NCBI RefSeq assembly: GCF_007655135.1
Contig: NC_045127.1
Location: forward strand, 13,215,001-13,279,000
Source of the DNA: Punica granatum
Taxonomy: Eukaryota; Streptophyta; Magnoliopsida; Myrtales; Lythraceae
Direction: 5' to 3'
DNA: 64,000 bases
The notes under the pieces are model-generated. The model had not been told where the DNA came from, did not search any database, and saw nothing but the letters and a program-made list of their open reading frames with translations. This document shows, in pieces, positions 22,999 to 34,503 of the stretch. The position numbers were made by a program, and so were the translations under genes. How positions within the stretch are numbered: the first letter of the stretch is position 1; each line of letters opens with the position of its first letter.

Positions 22999-25900
22999 TG
23001 TTCGGTGCCACTTTTAAAATCAATACGGTGGTCGGCAATAGTTTTCTCCGAGTTTGCACTCAAGAAAAACAATTTCCCAAAGTAGCTTGTAATTCTCGGA
23101 GATTTTTATTTCAAAACTCGACTATCCGTAGTTTTCTTGGTTTCCGCATTTTTGTATAATAGAGCAAAGGGCTCGGGACCGGCGAACTCATATCCTTGCG
23201 TAACGAAAAATACACATCAAGGGGTTGTTTTTTGAAAAAAGAATTTCCTCAATCTTTATGGATGGGGGCATGAAAGGACTATTAATTTTTCCACGTACAA
23301 AATTCTCGATCAAAATTTTAGCCAAAATATTTTTCGGCATTTTTGCGAAAATTTCAAACCAAATTTGACTGGAAAATACTCTCGAAACGGTCCGGAACAG
23401 AATTTTTAAATATCCTAGTCAAAAAGTATTTTTCAAGATTTTGTAAATTTTGAGACCAAATTAAATTGGAAAATACACTCTGAGCAGACTGAAAATGGAT
23501 TTTTTAATCATTTAATTGAGATGCCGTAAAAAGATGATTAATATTTTGGAATACAATTTTTTTTCGGCCGAAATTTTAATCAAAGAATATTTTCCGGGAT
23601 TTTCTAAAATATTTTTTGTCCAAATTATACCGGAAAATTCACTAGAACTGGACCGAAAATGCATTTTTTAAAATTTTTACTCCTCAGGGGCAAAATGGTA
23701 ATTTCGTAATGGGAACACGTGGCAGCAGCGGGGGTGGGCGAAGGACCGTACTGTTCATAGCTTTTCTTTTTGCTCCAGTACCCCTCATCTTTATGTCACT
23801 TGCTCCGCTGCCCCGGATTATTTTCCACGGTGCCCCCAGCTCTTCCGTCGTTTCTCCGATGCCCCCATATTAATTGCTCTTCTGCCCCTAAATATCTAAT
23901 GCGCTGGTTTTTCTCCCCAGAACTCTTTCCCGCATCTCATAGATGCCCGCGGCGAGCATCGGAGTTGCCGCGTCGTTCTTTTCGGCCGTAGAACTTCGTT
24001 TTATGCTTCAAAATACCCTTCCAGCCTTTATCCTCTATAAATTGAAGGTCCTTTTCATTTTTAGGGAATTTTTGCATTTCCATGCGCTGGAACCCTTGCA
24101 AGAGAGACCCAAAATCACTATATTCTGCGTAGTGCTAGTGTAGAGGAGTATGAAATATTGAAGGAGATTAATTCGTTTCCAACCCGATGCCCGATTCTTC
24201 CGAAAGCTTGAACGAAAGGTAGTGAAGGGGACTCCAACACCACTGTCCAGCCTAGGGATCCGAGCTTTCTAGCTCAATCTCGAGGTGATTTCTTCTCCCT
24301 TTCTTCATTTCCCGCACTATAATATACATATATATATACTTAAAAACTGCACTTTACATTAGTGTCTTTACATTCCGAGTTCATTTACCCCGCTTTCTTC
24401 TTCTTTTATGCCTTTTCTCGGTTTACCACTCCCCATTGAGACCCTCGATACTGTTACTCGGTAAAGCAGGGAGGTCGGGAGTGACTCGAGATTTTTCGTT
24501 TACGTTAACTACGCAGTTATTTACATAAATATCTATATTGTACATATATATATATATATATATATTTATATGGTGTGCTCTTATATATTTATACGATCTT
24601 TATAGCTATGTTGTCCATTTTATGTTTGATTTTGCCCTTTTAATCTTGCTTATTAGAGCAGACTTAGGATTAACCGGTTAGCGGCATGATTAAGCGACCC
24701 AATCTTGACTAAATTTTCTTCTCTTTTGTGATGAGTCTCGGCCACCCACTGTTTTTCATTAAAAAAATCATTAATCGTCTTTGGGTCACGCAACAAGAGA
24801 AATGAGAGTCTATATGTGTGCAAATGTTTGGTAACATGAAATTGGATTTCGAAAATGGATTAATGTTGACACTTGGCGTAATGAACGAAATGTTTATGTC
24901 TGTGTGCATGAGGAATGGGATTAGAAATTTAATTTGATAATTTCCTTCTACTGGACTTGGGATGATGATACATGCTCTCTGTTGCGTTGGTATAAATATG
25001 GTCTAGTGGGATCCAAGATTAAACAAGGTCTCGGTGGTGTCAATTAGGATCGAATTAGAAAAGAAAGGGATTAAATGCTCTTGTATTGATTCGGCCATTA
25101 GGGGTTTGAATCGTAATTTGATTAATTGCTCACCCGACCTTAAGAATAAAAAGAGCCAACTTGATTTGCATGCTAGCTTCGGCTATTAGGGTCGACTTGC
25201 TAGATAAATTCGAGATTGTTAGGTTAAGTGCGAAATTGCATGATTCTTCTTCTCTAACTTTCTGCTACATATAGGATTGCATGTTTAATTTCAGTTTGTT
25301 CATTTAATTCGTTTAATTACTTGAGAGGCCCTTTGTGACGTTATTCAATTTCGGTCAAGGGGGTCAACGTGGCTAAAGTTCGGATGAGTCAATTTGAGTG
25401 TAATTAGATGGAATGGCGAAAGGCAGGTCACGGCCACTAGGATTTTTGCCCGAAATTAATTAAATCGTCTCATTTTGGTCTCAGGAAATTGAAATTGATA
25501 GGTCGGTGCTTTATTTTCAAAGTGGCTGAATCTATGCTTGTGTCCCTAAGTGTTTAATTGAGTCCAATTGGTTAATTTGAGTTTCAATTTCATTAATCAC
25601 ATATATCGGACTCTAATTCATGGGATTTGGGAACTAAACACCCACTTAGACTAGTGTCCTAGGATAAATTGAAAGATCCAAGTGATCTTGAGCGTTTAGG
25701 ACTCTTAGAGTCGGTAAGTAATTCGTCTAAGCCTCATCTGGCTGAAATGGACGTTAAACAATTTGGGTGTTCAATTTATGTGATCACATTGTCTAATCAA
25801 GAATGAAACCGGCTACTCACTTCAAGTCGACACTTAATTATACGATTTTGGGGTAATTCACTCACTCAATGTGTCTTAGGATTTAATTTGAAGGTCTCAT

Positions 25901-27160
25901 GACCTTGTGGGTTCTAGATTCCTTTAGAATTTTTGGGTTAAATTTAATAATCACTTACACTTATTCAAAAAAATACAAATTGGAAAAAAAAATGAAAAGA
26001 CAGGATAATTAACGTAGATTTTTTTAAGTTAGGGGCCCTAGGTCTATTTTCATTTTTGGGCTTTAGGCCCACTTGGTCCATGTGATGGAAGAGTTGGGCC
26101 AAGCAAGGCCCACTCGGCCCAGTGGTGATGTGGTGAATGAATATGTGAATGAATATGTGAATGAATGCATGTATACGGACCGAATGTGCGCCCTTCATTT
26201 ACTTGTAAGTATACGGGCCGAATGTGAGCCTTTCATTTACTTGTAAATTTCATACTTGTATACACGTATATATACGACTAAGACCTAGACTCATAGGTTG
26301 AACAACTAGGCTTCAAATTCTAAAATGCACAAGTTAGAAAACTTAACCGGTGGAAGGGTACTGATTTCGGGCAAGACTATTGCTTGTGAGCAATATGATT
26401 GTAATAAGGTCCCTGAATTTGGGTCACTAGTTCAAACACCAACAAATAAATTCCTAGGAGGTTAGTATCTTGACCCCTTAGTAGATTAGTAGGTGGCTTG
26501 CCGGCCTATGAAAACGGTAAGTGGCGGCTCCAACCAAACCTGTCCCAAGTAAGGGTGTAAACAAGAGGAGACATTCGCGAACGGCTCAGGTTCGTCTCGA
26601 TAAAAGCTCGAATTCAACTCGTTCTTATAAATCTTGAGCTTGGCCTGGCTCAAGCTCTCCATTTAAACGAGTCGAGTCGAGCTCAATGGTATTCGGCTCA
26701 TGAAGTTTACGAGCCTAAACGAACTTTTTTATTTATAATATGTAAATATATATATATATATATATATATTCTTATAAGTTATATATGTATATATTATGAG
26801 GCTCATGTTCGTCAAACAAAAAAATTACAAGGCCTATCCACACCACATAATAAGGGTTGAATCCATTATCCTCTCTCCTTCTCTAGGTCAGGCCATTGAT
26901 CTAAACGAGCCTAAACGAGCTGAGTTTTAGCCTTTGCCTGTGCCAACGAGCCGAGCTCAAGCTTGACTGCTTAGGCTTGCACGAGCCCAGGCCCGAGCTC
27001 GAGCCTTCGAGTTGACAGGTGAGCCAAGCTTGAGCCTACTATATTCGGACTCTGCTCGGCTCGTTTACACCCTAAGTTCCAAGCAAGTTGGACTAACTCA
27101 CTAACCCTCGGGTATGAGAAATCTCCCCGACCCTAATAAAGCCGCTTAGCGGGCGAAGAC
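22999..27160 (+). mobile_element. Gypsy-type long LTR relic
   Basis: From TGTTCGGTGCCAC at about 22999 the base composition changes to a C/T-rich and G-rich mosaic. This is typical of long plant Gypsy (Tat/Ogre-like) LTRs, including a GGGCAAAATGGTAATTTCG word comparable to GGGTAAAATCGTCATTTTG in the solo LTR at 42.4 kb. The 25650-26540 part is the diverged counterpart of 5960-6990. A hAT element interrupts it at 26550. No gag or pol is visible. The outer limits are approximate and no 5-bp duplication was found. Confidence 0.45.
26550..27075. mobile_element. hAT-type nonautonomous element
   Basis: The 526-bp element has inverted ends TAAGGGTGTAAAC and GTTTACACCCTTA-type (read as GTTTACACCCTAA on the plus strand). 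It is flanked by an 8-bp duplication with one mismatch, GTCCCAAG (26542-26549) and GTTCCAAG (27076-27083). The interior carries many GAGCTCGAG, CCTAAACGAGC and GGCTCG words in both orientations, plus a (TA)n run at about 26750. It belongs to the widespread plant TAGGGGTGTAAAC-type hAT MITEs and has no transposase. Confidence 0.8.
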
Positions 27161-27277
27161 CCTAGCGACAAGCCCATGTGGAAGTTTTCTTTGGTTTGTA
27201 GTTAAAAGCATGAGAAAACGAACTCAACAGACGAGAAAAGTCAGGACAAGAAGAAAAAGAAGAAGAAAGATAAGCAA

Positions 27278-27556
27278 ATCATTTTTTTTTTGTTGGATAA
27301 AAAGTCTAAGTTGGGTTATCAGTTCACTGTGGTTACCTCAACTAAGAGAACATAACTATCACAGAATATTCCTTTTGCCATTGTTCGCTAAGACTTTAGC
27401 CCAATTTGATCACCGCAGCCCCACCAACACACTAATGAATTAAGTCCAAGGCCCATTGGATCAAACATTATGGGCCGGCCTTAGTGAGGTTCGAACTCGT
27501 AATGTTCAAGTGGAATGCTTGGATCTTAACCACTATATCACCGTGCTGGTGGGTGA
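27278..27556 (-). mobile_element. tRNA-derived SINE (reverse strand)
   Basis: Read on the minus strand, the head at 27556-27475 has an A-box-like TATAGTGGTTAAGA and a B box GAGTTCGAACCTC. A GGCC-rich body follows and the tail ends as A10 (plus-strand poly-T at about 27281-27291). The ORF at 27210-27443 overlaps this unit and is not a gene. Confidence 0.65.
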
Positions 27557-27765
27557 TAAACAAATCACGTTAATTTAGTGAACTGAGCGCCACTCCTCTC
27601 CTCCCCTTTATTTGTACTTTTTATCTTGACACCAAGAAAGTCATGAGGCATTTTATTGGACTAAAAATTAAGCGTTGAAAATCAATTGTTGAATGTTTTA
27701 AGTTTTTAATGAAATGAGTTGTTGTTTTAGTAATCGTAAATCTAGCTTGGTGAAAGAAGTATAAA

Positions 27766-28176
27766 GTTATGTTTGGTAATGCCGGAATGGAACGGAAATG
27801 AATGAAATGGATTTTATAATGTTAAATATAATTTTATTAAGAGAAAAAGTTTTTTGTTTTCAAATTGAACTCGAAGATATGGATGAATGTGTAGTTAAAA
27901 AGGAAGAATTTATATTTATCAACATTTTAATTTATACATATGTTTAAATATATGAACCTAAAGAAAATGCATCGTACTTGAATAAAAGTTAGTCGAAACG
28001 AAGAAATGATTATTAGTTAAAATTTTTAAAAAAGCACCATTCCATCAAATTGGAGAAAAAAGATCTCTCTAACAGAATGCTCTTTTAATTCATTGGAAAA
28101 CATTGAAAAAAATGAAGAAAATGATAAAATATCTGTTTCACTTCATTCCTTTCGATTCCGGTGTACTAAACATAAC
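27766..28176. mobile_element. MITE with ~30-bp terminal inverted repeats
   Basis: GTTATGTTTGGTAATGCCGG at 27766 is mirrored by CCGGTGTACTAAACATAAC ending at 28176, with further inverted GGAATGGAACGG/ATTCC words just inside. No transposase frame and no convincing duplication are visible. The superfamily is left open. Confidence 0.65.
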
Positions 28177-28779
28177 AATTACTTGTGAAATGTCGTTCGG
28201 TATTCTACTATCTAATGCCACAATTTCTTTTTCAACTTTTTACCATATTAGTCCTTTTTTTTTTTGTATTTTGGCTAAAAAAGTACTAAAATTTGAAAAC
28301 CTAAGAGGCAGAGGACGATTTTGAGCGATGATGGCTCCGACGTTACCAACATTCCCCTCCACTTTAGTAGCTTTCTTTCACTGTTCATGAGAGCAAATGG
28401 GACCAATTTGTATTTAGATAATAAATATAGGAGTACTGTTCCAAAGATAGAGAAATTAAGGATAAACTAAGTGATTTAAGGAAAAAAATAACTGGAAGTG
28501 CTTTTTTTAATTTTTGTTGTTAAATAGAATATGCTTTAATAGTGTTGAAAGCTCAGTTTCTGTCGTCACATAAAACCTTATATTTGGTTGAATTTTAATT
28601 TCACACTTGTGATTGGTTATATTCTTTTCTCTTTTTTTTAGTGTTTTCAATGGGTCTTGATTTAATTCTGTCGAATTGAAGCGACATAACTTGTAAAATC
28701 AGTATGTTTTATTGAATTTATATTATTAATATTTAGCAATTCCTTCTCTCTCTCCTATCCCCTCCCACCTCTCTCATAT

Positions 28780-28880
28780 TTTTCTTTCATTTTTGAAGTC
28801 TCGAGCCCAAGACCTCCTACCCCCCATTCGCCCACCCCTCAAGCCATTTCCTTAACCGTTGAGCTAATTGCATTGTGCTT
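28780..28880 (-). mobile_element. SINE fragment (reverse strand)
   Basis: The minus-strand head has a TTAGCTCAACGGTTAAG A-box-like word and GGGCTCGAGACTT as a B box about 50 nt later. The body is short and no A-tail is clear, so this is a truncated copy. The surrounding 28181-28990 is otherwise AT-rich without a gene. Confidence 0.5.
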
Positions 28881-29481
28881 GTCATTTCCCTATACTTAAT
28901 TATATTTATGTTACTTGTCTTCATATTTTCATTTTTAAAAACCAAAAACTTGTAATATTAACAAATTTGCACTGATAATATATACATTTAATAATAAACT
29001 AGCCATTTCATTCACACGTTGCACGCGATTGCTTATCATAGTATAAATTTGTATATTTTTATTATAAAGTGTCTTTGAAAATATTAATTAGTTTATAGTT
29101 ATAGAATTAACTCTTTGATAATTGTCAAAATAACAATAAATAAAATTGTTAAATTTATCATATATACATAAGAAACTATATCATTTATTTAAAAAGTATT
29201 AATTATATATTTTACAGATAAGATTAATAAAAGTATGAACAACATTAATTTGATTAAAATTAAGTTAATAATTAAACCTTTCAGTTTCTATTTCAATATC
29301 GATATCGTGGAAGATATTTGGATATATATCTTTTGTATATAAATAAATCACTCGTAACTCACTGAAAATTAAATCATTAATAGAATTTACATGTTTCAAC
29401 TGTAAGTAAATTTAATAAAAATGAAAATGAAAATTATTCCATTCATTTTACGGACATTTAGAGAAATCAATTCTCTTAACT

Positions 29482-29660
29482 GACGTGGGTTGGTTAAAGC
29501 GGTTCGGTGTTTATTCCGCTTAAATAAGTTCTCGGATTCAAGCCCTTGTGAATGCAAAACATTGATGCTAGGAGAGCTTTACCTTATAGTAGGCCGACCC
29601 GGCTTGACTAACTAAGTTAGGGCCCAATTGAGTTTCCAGATACCAAGGTTAACACCGAAA
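29482..29660 (+). mobile_element. tRNA-derived SINE
   Basis: The plus-strand head GGGTTGGTTAAAGCGG (A-box region) is followed by a B box GGATTCAAGCCC about 50 nt downstream. A body containing GGCCGACCCGGCTTGAC comes next. No clear A-tail. Confidence 0.5.
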
Positions 29661-30299
29661 AATATCAATTCTCATAGCATCATTTTTATTCCTAAGTATA
29701 ATAAATATTGATACAAAACATATAATAGTTATTGAATATTCCAAAACTCCTTACAATTACAATTAATTTTGCAAGTAATTACTCACCCAAAAAGTTTTTA
29801 AAAAGTATTTCAACATCCTTTTTGAACTAAATAATCCAATTACGATTTCAAGAGTATATTAGCATTTGTAGAATTTGAAAATGAAAAAAGAAACTAATTC
29901 TGATTAATCGAATTTGAAAAGATATATATTTTTAAATCATATGAATTCTTAGAGTAATTTACTTGTATGATTTTTTTCTAAGGTCCTTTGCGATTTCAAT
30001 AATGTAAGTAAAACTGTGTGGAAAGTTTTGAAAAATATTTCAATATCCTTTTTAAACTAGAAAATTGAATTTGATTTCAAGCATATGTCTAAGCTCGTGA
30101 AATTAAAAATTTCAAATAAAAATGAATTACTCGTAATTCACTGAAAAGTAAATCACTCGTAGAATTTAAATGTTTCAAATATAAGTAAATATAATAAACA
30201 TAGAAACTAAATTTATTCCCTTCGTTTTATGAACTTCTAAAGAGATCAATTCTTTGTAGCATCATTTTTATTTCTGTGTAATTAATGTTAGTGTCAATA

Positions 30300-30768
30300 A
30301 CAAAAAAAAGCACAAACTTTTCACATTCTAATAATTCTAGCACAAATTTTTTCCTAAACCTAAAAATGTTTAAGTTTTCGATTTGATAATAATTCTAGCA
30401 TGGGGTCAAATTTTTCATTAATTTGGACAGAATCGAGACAACAGAGAGAGTCGACGACCCCAACGGGGGGTGGTAGCCGGAATCGAGGCCCCTACCCTCC
30501 GAGAGAACCCTCAAATTGGGGATTCTCTTGATTCCGACTGGTGGAGCCACGATTCCAGCCATCCACCCCACCATACGGGCCCGATTGGGGTTGCCGGCAT
30601 CCTCCCCCCAGATTAGGGTAGCCGGCGCCATCTGTAGCATCGATTCTATCCAAATTAATGAAAAAATTTGATGCCATGCTATAATTATTATCAAATTGAA
30701 ATTTTGTGCATTTTTAGGTTTTACTAGGATTGTTAAAATGTGAAAAGTTTGTAATTTTTTTATTTGTT
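30300..30768. mobile_element. Foldback element with GC-rich loop
   Basis: Two arms of about 130 bp are inverted copies. ACAAACTTTTCACATT is at 30312 and its complement AATGTGAAAAGTTTG is at about 30737. TCATTAATTTGGA(C/T)AGAATCGA closes the inner ends. The loop (about 30440-30635) is GC-rich and contains GGGGTTGCCGGCATCC-like words. It sits inside one of the AT-rich direct repeats, so it inserted after they duplicated. The two reverse-strand ORFs here lie in the palindrome. Confidence 0.8.
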
Positions 30769-31440
30769 ATTAACCCTTAATATTAATACAAACCATGTAA
30801 TGGTTATTGAATATTTCAAAACTCCTTACAATTTCTATTTTGTAAGTAATTACTTGCATGAAAAATTTTCAAAAGGTATTTCAACATCGTTTTTTAACTA
30901 AATAATCTAATTACGATTTCAAGAGTATAATTAAGCATTTGTAGAAATGAAAAATGAAAAAAAGAAACCAATTCTAATTAATCAAATTTGAAAAGATATA
31001 TTTATTTCTAAATTGTACGAATTCTTAGATTAATTTACTTGTATTATTTTTTCTAAGGTCCTCACGATTTCAATAATGCAAGTAAAATTACTTGTGTGAA
31101 AATTTTTGAAAAATATTTCAATATCCTTTGTAAATTGAAAAATTAAATTTCATTTCCAGAATATTTCAATATTCTTTTTGAAAAATATTTCAATATCCTT
31201 TTTAATAAATAAATTCATAAGCATCACTTTCAATTTCTAAGTGAATTTAATATTAACATAAAACTTGAAATAGCCTTTAAGTATTCCAATTACGATTTCA
31301 AGAATGTGATCAACTATTTGTAACATTGGAAATTGAAAAAGAAAATAATTTAATTACTTGAATTTGAAAAGATGATATTTATTTATAAATTATACTAATT
31401 CTTCAATCAATTTATTTGTATTATATTTTTTTTAATCTTT

Positions 31441-34400
31441 GAGTTTATTTGATATTGGCAATTTTTTTTTAGATTTTCTAATCAATATCGATTTACTTGT
31501 TAAACTGAATATTGAAAAATCAAAATAATTTATAAATTGAATTTACAAAATTATATCTATTATTGCACTAATTTTGAAACCCATCAATTCTTTTATTAAA
31601 GAGGGTATAGAAGATGCCACGTGGAGATCAATTTGTTTGCATTAATAAGAGTTGAGAAGATACCTCGTGGCGGGATTTAGAGAAGTCAAAAGTGACACAT
31701 GACAGATTCTGGCGAAATCAAGAGTAGCACTTGGCGAAACTACATTCATTCTCTCCCTTCGTATTGGCATTATATATTTATATAGATTCGACATTATTTA
31801 TCTATATAATTAATGTGATATTTAATTGAAAATAATCACATAGTCTATTTGACATATCTAAATAGATTTTAATGTAATATAATCGAGAATTTATAGACTC
31901 TCCCTTACTAGTTCGTACATGCTTTCCACTACTATTTATTTTGAGGTTTTATTTCTAATACTATTTATTTCGTTCATTTTTTTTGTTTTTAACTTTTAAT
32001 GTGAAATATTAAAATAGTAAGTAACTATAAAATACATTTATTTATGACTCGCGTTTCGAACCTAAACATTATATTTATATACTTATATCTATATATATTA
32101 TTTCAAAAACTCAAAATTTTAAATATTCAAATTAATTAATTTCATATTTACTTTAAATATTTAACACTTTCAATCCTAAATTAAATTAATTTTGTGTTTA
32201 ACTTACAATATAATATTCTCTTCAAGAAATATAATTTATATGTGATATATATCACTACAATTATTAATTTTCTCATTGATATCAATTCCCTCGGTAATCC
32301 CAGCATTTTTTGTAGTGTTTTTGAGGAACTTCTTTTTGATGAATGTGATTGATTATACTCTTATATACCGTTTCCTATATCTTCTTTCTTTTTTAAAATG
32401 AATTATTACAAATTAATATTGGGTAAATGAAAAAAGAAAAGAATCATTTTCCACTGATCTATCTATCTATCTATACTATCTCATCTCTAATTCTTTCCAC
32501 CAATACTTAGAAACGATTTGTCAACATAGTGTGCCCTCATATATTAAAATTTCAAATCCATCTTAGGTTTAATAGAAAATCCTACTGTTTAATTAATTAA
32601 CGATGCTATGACAAATAAATAAATGAATAAATAAATAATTAACGTTGCTAATTACTAAAGCAATGAAGCGTATTATTTGATATATATGATATTTTGTGGA
32701 ATGGATGATAAGATGTTGGCATACATTAATGGTTTTTTCAAGTAAGTGGAATTTCTTATTGCTTTATCCTCTAAGGCTCATATCAGCATAGTGAAATTTT
32801 TTAGATGTTACAATTATTTCATTAAAAAAACTAACATTGTTAGAGAGTGATGTTATGACTATCTAATATAAGAGGTTAATCCATTTATACGCGGCTTGAT
32901 TTAGTTATTCAATACTCAATGACGATCTCTTATTAGCAAAAGAAGAGAAATCTTATATCTTATATTATTATTTAAGTAAAACTACATTTTGTAATCGCTG
33001 CAATTTTTTCTCAAGTTAAACTTTATTGTATTCACAAAAACCAAAATTTCTTCTATTTTCAAGGAAGATGTCAAAAATAATTATAAATAATCCACTACTC
33101 TAGTAGCTCAAAAATCTCTTCCATTATCTCATCTACTATCCATTTTGAAAAATCAGCAAGTTCAAAAAGAGATATGAAAGAAGGGTGAATTTTATAAAAT
33201 AAGCAATCTTGGGTTTACACAAAACTACGTAAGCAATCTCGCATGCGCGAAGTATACTGTTAATGGCTAATTCCAAAATGATCTTTATAGTTTTAAAACA
33301 GATGAATATGGAAGAATAGAAAGTTTCATTGATAAATATAAGATTGAAAATATTCTTAATTTCTGGTTGATGGTATATTCACTACATTGGAACCCCTTTT
33401 AGTGAACGGGTCGTTCTTATAAAGGAAAAATTAGCAGTTTTATTTATTTATTTTTCTTATCCTCTACAAGGCTTATGAGCCTCTTAATTATAATAAAAGA
33501 GAAAGTATATAATTTTAGGGCTAATTTTACTAAAATATTAATTTGTAGTTCAATATTATAGAAATCATGGAATAATGAAAAGTCTCATTCATAAAAAATA
33601 AGATTAAGAATATTCTTATTATATAGCAGGTTGGCAGTAGTGTATGTCACTATATTGGACCTCCTTTTGGTTTTTAGTAAATGCTGTCTATTTAAATAAA
33701 AGAAAATTTTAGTAGTAAAGCGTGTGGAGTGCACAAAATTAAATTGGATAACTAGGGTGCAGCGTGGGGATCGGAAAAATTTTTCATCAATTTTTTAATT
33801 TATGATAATAGTTCCTGTGATAATCAATATAGACTAATGGTAAACTATTTATATTTTAAGAATTTATGAACTCTCAAGTAAATTATCCAAATTTCTCAAA
33901 AAATTGTGCTAATTAATATTTCATACAGTATAGCTAACATTTCCCCGTTAATCTTAATTTAAATTTTTAATAATTTTAATTAATAAAAACTATGATGGTA
34001 ATATATAGGCATTGAGTGGCTAGCCAATTTTAACTGGCAAACTTTACTTGCATATATTCTCCGGTCAATTAATTGTGAAGCTGAGATTATCGAATGTATT
34101 GATTCGGCAAGCAACGACGTTTTACCAAAAGCTGAGGTTCTCAAATGAAGCTCTCACATCCCGCTCTTTAACTTTTATATATTATATATAGATTCCATTC
34201 AAAGAAAATAATTTAATTATTATTTGGTAAGAAAGGTAATATCATTGAGGCTTCTCCAACTATCTGTAGTAACTTGTTGCACTTGTGTGTGTGTATATAT
34301 ATACACACATCTACATGTAAGTACTTAACCCATCCTAATAAATAGGGAAATGAAAGGAAAAAGAATTCACCCATTTACACTATATTTGGATTAGAGTAAG

Positions 34401-34503
34401 AGGAGGGGAGGCGAGGGGAGGGGAGGGATTCAAAATCCTCAGTTTGGCATTGTAAAATTTTAAGATGGAGAGGAAAATGGGTGCATTCATCTTCCTTTTG
34501 AGT
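31441..34503. other. AT-rich intergenic DNA
   Basis: No gene is recognised. An imperfect direct repeat (about 33300-33410 and 33565-33665) shares TAAGATT(G/A)A(A/G)AATATTCTTA and CACTA(C/T)ATTGGA. The segment 34080-34195 is related to 3470-3625. A (GAGGG)-like purine run lies at about 34400-34430. Confidence 0.45.

Larger units (their letters stand above)
28990..31440. repeat. AT-rich block of three diverged ~1-kb direct repeats
   Basis: The segments 29735-30012, 30808-31090 and 31260-31430 (partial) share the ordered words TATTGAATATT, ATTACGATTTCAAGA, AATTTGAAAAGATA and AATTCTTAGA. They are separated by other insertions: a SINE at 29482 and a foldback element at 30300. The block begins with CTAGCCATTTCATTCACACGTTGCACG, which recalls a Helitron-like terminus. 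No protein is encoded. Confidence 0.55.
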
